Origin: Carallia brachiata
Taxonomy: Eukaryota > Streptophyta > Magnoliopsida > Malpighiales > Rhizophoraceae
Assembly (NCBI GenBank): GCA_021464245.1
Contig: JADCRB010000030.1
Location: 4,160,367 to 4,224,366 of the forward strand
DNA: 64,000 nt
Direction: 5' to 3'
The position numbers and the translations under genes were made by a program. How positions within the stretch are numbered: position 1 is the stretch's first letter; each line of letters starts with the position of its first letter. Below are positions 57,518 to 64,000 of the stretch, piece after piece. The notes beneath the pieces were generated by a model. That model did no database searches. It was not told where the DNA came from and worked only from the letters and a program-made list of their open reading frames with translations.

Positions 57518-57526
57518 AAAAATTGA

Positions 57527-58030
57527 AGTATAGAGTATATTATAATCATATGTTTTATTTTAAAGTAATGTAGGTAAAAATATTTTAATCTAAGCAAATT
57601 TGCTATATAAAAAAAAATTAATTAAAGAATGGTTTGTATTTTCCTTTTTTTTTGAGTTATTGTTCTTGAGATATAAAATTTTTAACAGGAAAAAAAAAAC
57701 ATAATACTAATATATATTTTATTGGCTATGTTATCACTAAATGGGAGTTGCTGGAATAGTGATAACCTCCTTGTTAGTTATCTTTGAGGAGAGGAGTTCG
57801 AGTCTCTTTGGGCTCAATTTTCATTTTTTACAAAATAGTCAGCATCAAACAACCGAACCAATAGAATCAAGATCGGTTCATCGGTTCACGGTTGAATCGA
57901 TTTGGTTTACTAGTTTTTAACCGGTCTTTGGACCCTCTGGTTTTAAGATGAGAATCGAATCGGACGTGAGACCGGTTTTTGGTTTTTCTAATTGAACCGG
58001 CAGTCCAGTTCGGTTCTCATCACCATAGTG
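57527..58030. repeat. Right part of the AACCGG-family repeat
   Basis: Contains AACCGAACCAATAG, TTTTTAACCGGTC, GAGACCGGTTTTTGG and TTGAACCGGCAGTCCAGTTC, as in the right end of the repeat at 10600-10790. 57739-57815 has a tRNA-B-box-like GAGTTCGAGTCTC. Together with 55275-55799 it forms one element split by Pack-MULE B. Confidence 0.55.
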
Positions 58031-58603
58031 CAGAGTTGAGAGAGAATGAGTAGTTGTATTGTGAGGAATTAGTGAAAGTGATTGTGTGGTTGTGTGGTGT
58101 GTGTCATGTAGTGTGAGGAAAATATAAAAGCAAAAATGAAGAGTGTGCATTGAGAGGGTGAAAGAAATTAAAAAGAAAATGAAGTTATTGTGTGTGATGT
58201 TTGTCTCATTATTGTGTATAAGTTAACAAAATTTTGTAATTTTTTTATGTCTTTTTACAAGTTTTATCCCTCAACTCAACATAAACATCCCAATAAAGGG
58301 CACGATAAACTACAAATGCTCTAAGAATGGAATCAAATCACGAGTCGTGCCTTTCATCGCTATTAAGGTCATCATAAAACTTTCTCGCTTCCCGATAATA
58401 GCCTATGTAACACACAAATTATATATATTAGTATCAATACCATAGATCAATGAGAACAGAGAAATAATGAAAGAAAATAATTAGTCCATAAAAAATAAAA
58501 TTGATCGTTGTGTTTACCCCTTTGGTACCAGACAATTGGCATAGAGAAGAGAGAGATAGGATCTGTAGGGGTACAAATAAACTCTGTTGGAATCACAAAA
58601 CGT
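58031..58603. other. Spacer between the AACCGG repeat and element C
   Basis: GTGTGG-type simple repeats to about 58120, then AT-rich DNA. No gene recognised. Confidence 0.5.
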
Positions 58604-58613
58604 ATTGAGTAAA

Positions 58614-58708
58614 GGGAAATTTATCCCCGCACCCTCAATCTCATTTTTACTACAAAAAAACATATCATGTTATCAATAATTACAAAAATATATACTAAGA
58701 CTAATGGC
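58614..58708 (+). repeat. Left TIR of element C
   Basis: Inverted partner of 61084-61178. Confidence 0.88.
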
Positions 58709-59559
58709 AGGGAGTCAAACAAGAAGAAATATATGAAAAGACAAAAATACCCTTATATATAAACAAAACGAGAGGGCCACTAGACTCAAACCTTTGCGGC
58801 ATCTTCGTCTTTCCTCTCAAACCTTCTCTCTAAAGAAACCACTCAAAATCGTTTACAAACCCTAAACCAACCTTCGAAGTCGCTAACAAAACCACAAATT
58901 TGACCATAAATCACTAACAAACCTCCTCCTCCTTGTTGCCGATAGTTAATTTTATGGATCATCACAAGTCTCCATTCCTGACTCAGTTCCCTTCACTGGC
59001 CACGCTGCCTCCTACAGTCGGTGCTCTTCGAGATTTTTCTTTGGAAACTTGGACTAGCTTCAAGAATTAATTCTGGAAGCGCTTCTTGGATTTTCTTCAC
59101 TGCCAATTATAATCCCCAACATCTCAATTTCCCAAAACAACGGACAAGAACAATGAAAAGGGTATCCTCTGGCGGAAATGATTGAATCTGTTTCAGAAAA
59201 TTCGTACTTTAGGCATTCTAACCTGCCTGGATCACGTTTAAGCAAATTGAAGCGTGTCGGCAGACAATGACCCAAATGATACGCGAGGAAAGAGAGAAAA
59301 TACAGATCCGCACTGTTCCACACAAGTCAATGTCGGCTAAACCCACAGAAATGTGTATATAGAGAGGGAAAAGAGCCATCAAGTATTGGGTTGTCGTCAT
59401 TAAGACAGGTAAGATACTATCAATTATTGGGTTGCCATCTAGTATTGGTGGTTGTGTTGGGTTGCCATAAAGTATTGGTAGCTAGGGAAGTTATTTCACT
59501 TGCTGCTTCCAAAATGTCCATACAGATGAGATTCGTTGTTTCCTAGATTCAGTTGGTAG

Positions 59560-59560
<1 letters not shown>

Positions 59561-59596
<36 letters not shown>

Positions 59597-59766
59597 CCTT
59601 TTAATTGGTTGACATCAACTGTGAACTGATATTTCACGAATCTTTACCCTGCTCTTGTTTTGGATGAAAAGGGCGTTGGTTTTAGAGCCCAACGGAGGAG
59701 CCGAACGTTGCACCCATACTAAAGTCAACTTTTTTTTTTTTTTTTTGCAAAAAAAAAAAAAAAAGA
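59561..59766. repeat. Poly(T) runs and a T18/A17 hairpin in element C
   Basis: T runs at about 59563-59596 and 59731-59748. The latter is followed by GC and a run of A to 59764, able to fold as a perfect hairpin. Confidence 0.85.
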
Positions 59767-59777
59767 GAGTACATCGG

Positions 59778-60180
59778 GTTATTAACAAAATGTAACTAAA
59801 TAATAAAATGTGAAATAGTAAAACTAAAGTTTAAAATTAGAAGGATGTTACCTTAAATTTTAAAATATAAATCTCACATGCTATGCACTAAATAAAAACT
59901 TTTTTGTTACCACTTACTAATAAAATGCAACTAAATTGATAAAATATAAAACAATAAGATTAAAATCTAAAATTGGATAGGAGTTTCCCTAAAACATAAA
60001 TTGTAGATTCTATACAGAATGTGTTAAATAATTTTTTTTCTCGCTTATTAATAAAATGCAACTAAATTAATAAAAAATAAAACAGTAAAAGTGAAATCTA
60101 AAACTAGATGAATGTTATTTTAAAACTTAAAGTATACATTTCATATGGTATGTTCTAAAAAAAATTTCTTCAAAAATTTT
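59778..60180. repeat. Three diverged tandem units in element C
   Basis: Units beginning near 59780, 59928 and 60048 each read ATTAAnAAAATGyAACTAAATnAT, then AAACnnTAArnnnAAATCTAAAA, then GATnnnnTTwCCnTAAAA. Unit length is about 120-148 bp. AT-rich and non-coding. Confidence 0.75.
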
Positions 60181-60279
60181 TTTTTTAAAAATAAAAATTT
60201 TTATACAAAATATCAAAATAGTTACATTTTATTGCTTCTTTTGTCATTTTTCACATTAGTTATTAAAAAAAGTTTATGT

Positions 60280-60797
60280 GGACCCCACAACTACGACTAC
60301 TATCCAGTAGCTCTTCGCGTCGGATCTGCTGCTGTCTTCGACTACCCAGTTTGATACCAAACTTTTCCGTTGTAGATAAGGTTGTAACTATAGGGCTTGA
60401 TGGAGTTTATATCGAGCAAATGATACATCCAGAAAGACATATAAGCGAGGGCAGGGCACAATCACGACTGTGTCATAGTCAATTGCTATGACAGTAAGTG
60501 ACACTAGGAAAAACGACTGAAGGTCAAGATGCAAGGTCTGAGTTGGTTGAGTATGCTCAAGCTCCATCTACACCTAAGTTGGTAGAAGAGCCAAACTCAT
60601 TCAACGTTTAGATGGGTCTAGCCTCTAAGGATCATTTAGAATTGGAAGGTCAGAATTCAACAGAATTAGTTGGGATAAAGAACAGAGAAAACACTTTTAG
60701 TAAGTCAGACTCTTATAGAGTAAATGATGCGACAAATCTGTCTTTGAGCAGTCATTTAAGTGGTGATGCTGTAAGATACTTGCCTGTTGAGATTTGA
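60280..60797 (+). pseudogene. Coding-like captured piece in element C
   Basis: The forward frame ending at 60797 reads EGQDARSELVEYAQAPSTPK, then LVEEPNSFNV, a stop, then MGLASKDHLELEGQNSTELV. AQAPSTPxLVEEPN recalls the acidic linker of plant SCC1/RAD21 cohesins. I hold that match weakly because it rests on a short stretch. At least one stop interrupts it. Confidence 0.35.
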
Positions 60798-61083
60798 AAG
60801 GCTTGCATGATTTATTTGCTAGTTGTTCTTCTGTAACGTCCTTGAACACCATTTATCATTGTATAGTCATTGTAACATGCCAAAGAATGTAAATTTCCCT
60901 TTGTAGTTTTGCAGAGTAGAAGCCTTTTATTCTGCTTTTTTTTTTTTTAGGTTGAACCAACAACGATATTCACGGAATTAGGTATTGAGGACATTTTGTA
61001 CCCTTAATGACATTTATAATGACGTTTTTGTTATCAAATCGAACGTCTACTAATAGCTCTTTAACAAAATATGTTTTCTGTAA

Positions 61084-61178
61084 CTATATATAACTTTGGT
61101 ATATTTTATGTAATTACCAATAACATGGTATATTTTTTGTAATAAGAGCAAAGTTGAAGGTGCTGGGGTAAATTTCCC
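61084..61178 (-). repeat. Right TIR of element C
   Basis: Inverted partner of 58614-58708. Confidence 0.88.
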
Positions 61179-61188
61179 ATTGAGTAAA

Positions 61189-62880
61189 TGACATAATTGA
61201 TGAACGTTACGAAATTCTTAAAATTAATAAGATACAGGAAAATTGGAGGGGAAGTTAAAGGTAAAATATTTATTATAATTGATTGTAATTAATGATTTAT
61301 CAAAATTTGCTACCTTAATTGTTGGGAGTTGCAATTTTTTGTATTTAATATTAATTATATGCATTTGCCTTTCTTATATTTTTCTCTTTTTTTTTCCTTT
61401 TTCTATATAAGAATCAAGAAATTATTGAAAAACATCTTTTTGTTATGTGGAGAAGATTGATGGGGAAATATTTTGAAAGTGGGCAAATAAAAAAAAAGAT
61501 TTTGAAAGTAAAAAGTTAAAAGGGGAATAGCTTGAAGCTGAAGGGGAAATCGATAGAGAAAACATATGAATTTAAAAAATAATGACTAATAACTAGGGAT
61601 AAAATTTAGGAATTAGGTCATTCAAATAAATTGAAGAAGCAATTAAATGACTTTAATTTAGGTAATAGACCAATTATGTAAGATTTAATGGTTTGTAATT
61701 TAATTAAATTCATTTACCATTTTTATGATTCATTTATTGTAATTTTTATTTAATGATTTAAAGCAATAATGATTTGAAATATTACAAAATTTATAGTAAT
61801 TAGTCATAATTTTAAATGTTGGCAATTTGACATTAATCATTCTTTTAATCTCATTTAAAATTATGTTTTTTAAAAAATGAAAAGTAATTAATATGAGACG
61901 TGAATTAAGGGGAAGCTTTCGTTCAACTTTCCAAACATAATATTGTTATACCTTGTTTTATTTTGCTATTCCTAATTGCTGTTGTTGTTGTTGCTGTTGC
62001 TAATTGCTGATTTTTTATTGTTGTTGCTGATAAATAAAATAAAAGTATAGTATTTGGTGTAATTAACAACAGTTATTGCTGAGCAACAATAAAATGACAA
62101 ATTTAGATATTTTATTTCTAATTTATTATAATAAATAATATTTTTACCTTTAGTTAATCTAAACTAATTTATAAAAATATATCTTGTATATTATAAATAA
62201 GAATTTATTAAATATGTGACATGAATATCAACTGCGACTTATAATAAATATAATTACTTTTACAAATATTATTTTTACTACACAAATTAATATATTTGAC
62301 AAAATAATATTATTCTTACCTTGTAGATTACCGGTTATACAACAAAAAAAAAGGTTAATTACTATTTATTAATAAAATAATATTATTTTATTATTTATTA
62401 TTTTACTGTTTATGTAAAAAAAATTTAAAAAAATATAACACGTGCATTCAACAAGCACTGCACAATGCTGATAAAGTTGATTTGGTCTCTCCTAACGCGT
62501 TGTACATGCATTTTACTGTGTGTGGTGTGCTGTTATAGCTCTCAGGTTAATTTGGTAGTTTTATTCTTTATCAACTATTGATAAAAAAAAAGTAATTTAA
62601 ATTTGTTTTTTCAATCAACTACTATTTAAAAAAAGAAAAAGCACTCCTAACAGTACAACAAAAAAATTAATTAAACATTTTTATAACTTATTTTTTAAAA
62701 ATAAACAGCAACAAAACCATTAAAAAGTAAAATCAAACACGCCCATAAAACAACAAAAGTATTATTCATGGTATCCAAACAACAAAAAGGACACCCAGAT
62801 ATCCAAAAGTTCCAATTAACAACACGTCGGAGACTTGCCAGCAACTCTATCAACTAGGTCAAACTCTATCAATTGCACTT
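61189..62880. other. AT-rich intergenic DNA with possible hAT-like MITE
   Basis: 61970-62110 is rich in GTTGTTGCT units. 62640-62755 ends AAACACGCCCATAAA, whose reverse complement (TGGGCGTGTTTGATT) resembles hAT MITE ends. A matching left end could not be fixed. No gene recognised. Confidence 0.4.
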
Positions 62881-62887
62881 AATAGTT

Positions 62888-63580
62888 GTGATTGCATATT
62901 TGCCCATTCGTCTAGTCGTGTCCATATTCCCCCATCCATGCAATGTTTTTATTACCGAAAGAGGACTATCACATGATTACAAAATTTAATAATTGTAAAT
63001 GCCTGTAATTTACGATAGAATAGATTGAATATACCACATTTTTTGTATTTATAAAAAAAATATACAACAAGTCAAAGAAAAAACATGTGATTGCATATTT
63101 GCCCATTCGTCTAGTTGTGTTCATATTCCCCCATCTCTGTAATGTTTTTATTAATGGAAGAGGACTATTACGTGATTACAAAATTTGGTGGCTGTAAATG
63201 ACTATAATATGCGACACAATAGACGAAATATACGAAATTTTTTTGTACTTACAAAAATAATTTTCGATATACAAAGAGAAGTATACGACCCATTTAAACA
63301 GTCACATACTTCTCAAATTAAAAAATTTTGGTTCTGAATGATTATTCACACGACTTCTATAATTCTTTTTAACTTATTGAATAATTTCCTTATAAGGCCT
63401 TTACCATGTCGTATATTTCGTCTGTTCACACAAGTCATATACTTCTCTTTGACATGTTATATATTTTCTTTGTAAATACAAAAAACGTTATCTATTTTAT
63501 CTATTGTGTCGTATATTGCAGTCACCAAATTTTACAGTTATAAAGTTTTTCTGTTAATGAAATTTATTTACTGTTAAAAT
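62888..63580. repeat. Compound repeat: tandem copies plus one inverted copy
   Basis: GATTGCATATTTGCCCATTC starts a unit near 62892 and again near 63089 (period about 197 bp). The reverse complement of 63470-63560 matches the later part of these units (CACAATAGAnnAAATA, AAATTTGGTGnCTG). TCGTATATTTCGTC and its inverse recur at 63410 and 63220. Probably nested fragments of one AT-rich element. Confidence 0.75.
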
Positions 63581-64000
63581 CTAGCCTTTTGAACACAAAG
63601 TTGTAGTTGTTCAAAAACTAAACAGAAGAAACATCAGCATCATTATACCACCTGACTTATGGACCAATAAGAAGGTGTTTGTTTTAGTTTTTTTTGGGGG
63701 CATTTTTTGTGGCCAGTTCCAGGAGTGTTTGGTAAATATTTTCTGAGAGTTGCTAATACATGATTTTCGGACTAAAATATCCTCATGATATTACCGTTAT
63801 AAAATATAAATATAATGTATTAAATAGTTATTTTATTATTTATATAATAATAAGCAAATATCCGTTTAATTAAATATTATAATTTTATTTTAGTTATTAA
63901 TTACAATAATTAGTAATATGTAGCAGTCAGTTAAATTTGAGTCGCCATTGAATTTTGGGCAAATAAATTGGGGGGTGGGTGGGGGGGGGGGGGGGGGGGG
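63581..64000. other. Window end with G-rich terminus
   Basis: No gene recognised. The last 30 or so bases are G runs broken by single T (from about 63970), which may be G-quadruplex-forming sequence or a contig-end artefact. Confidence 0.6.

Larger units (their letters stand above)
55800..57526. mobile_element. Pack-MULE B carrying cyclin B and ABCC transporter fragments
   Basis: The element proper is 55809-57517 (1709 bp). The 82-bp TIRs at 55809-55890 and 57436-57517 align end to end with few mismatches (shared: TACACCGTnTAAATAGGGG, AATTACGATTTA, ATTACTTAAAACATAC). It is flanked by AAAAATTGT (55800-55808) and AAAAATTGA (57518-57526), an 8/9 match typical of Mutator target duplications. No transposase. 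The interior holds cyclin B exons, one intron in place, and an ABCC nucleotide-binding fragment, all on the plus strand, plus an unidentified GC-rich piece at 56170-56400. Confidence 0.92.
58604..61188. mobile_element. Mutator-like element C with perfect 10-bp target duplication
   Basis: The element proper is 58614-61178 (2565 bp). The ends begin GGGAAATTTA and are inverted copies over about 95 bp (58614-58708 and 61084-61178), sharing TTACnnnAAA, CATGTTAT and TAATTACA. ATTGAGTAAA lies on both sides (58604-58613 and 61179-61188), a perfect 10-bp duplication. No transposase seen. Inside are gene-like pieces at 58930-59400 and 60280-60800, a three-unit tandem array and poly(T) runs. It is non-autonomous and probably a gene-capturing element. 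Confidence 0.9.

Overview
The window looks like nuclear DNA of a eudicot plant that hosts arbuscular mycorrhiza, probably woody. The evidence is AT-rich intergenic DNA, genes split by GT-AG introns, plant-only families and plant transposons. One gene is STR (STUNTED ARBUSCULE), which is lost from non-mycorrhizal plants such as Brassicaceae. Species cannot be fixed from the sequence. It is a draft assembly, with an N gap at 51903-52185, a single N at 46276 and a terminal G run.

Five host genes lie in the left half. A thioredoxin with TPR repeats (TDX, +, 1389-4879) faces tail-to-tail the mycorrhizal ABCG half-transporter STR (-, 5800-8579), which has an apparent frameshift in its nucleotide-binding domain. 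A plastid DUF3007 membrane protein (+, 20513-23263) has a GC-AG intron. A DUF4228/PADRE protein (+, 27313-27807) is followed by a Harbinger-transposase-derived ALP1-like protein (-, 28709-30090) that lacks the catalytic glutamate.

The rest is mobile DNA, several pieces of which have picked up host gene parts. At least three long-TIR Mutator-like elements were found by matching their ends. Element A (9323-12116) carries pieces resembling an ERECTA-type LRR exon and a wound-induced DUF3774 gene. Element B (55809-57517, 82-bp TIRs, near-perfect 9-bp target duplication) carries B-type cyclin exons with an intron still in place, joined to an ABCC transporter NBD fragment. Element C (58614-61178) has a perfect 10-bp target duplication. 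A fold-back MITE (17647-18153) also has a perfect 10-bp duplication.

The most striking object is a Tat-lineage Ty3/Gypsy retrotransposon on the minus strand (42491 into the gap at 51903). Between integrase and 3' LTR it carries a WUSCHEL-type homeobox gene in the sense direction. The homeodomain is intact. A WUS-box (TLPLFP) and an EAR-like LDLEL lie just downstream in a shifted frame. A TATA box sits about 90 bp before the ATG. This looks like a retrotransposon that has acquired a stem-cell regulator gene.

Right of it are decayed Copia gag and SR-protein-like remnants, an AACCGG-rich repeat split by element B, element C, and AT-rich DNA with compound repeats to the end.
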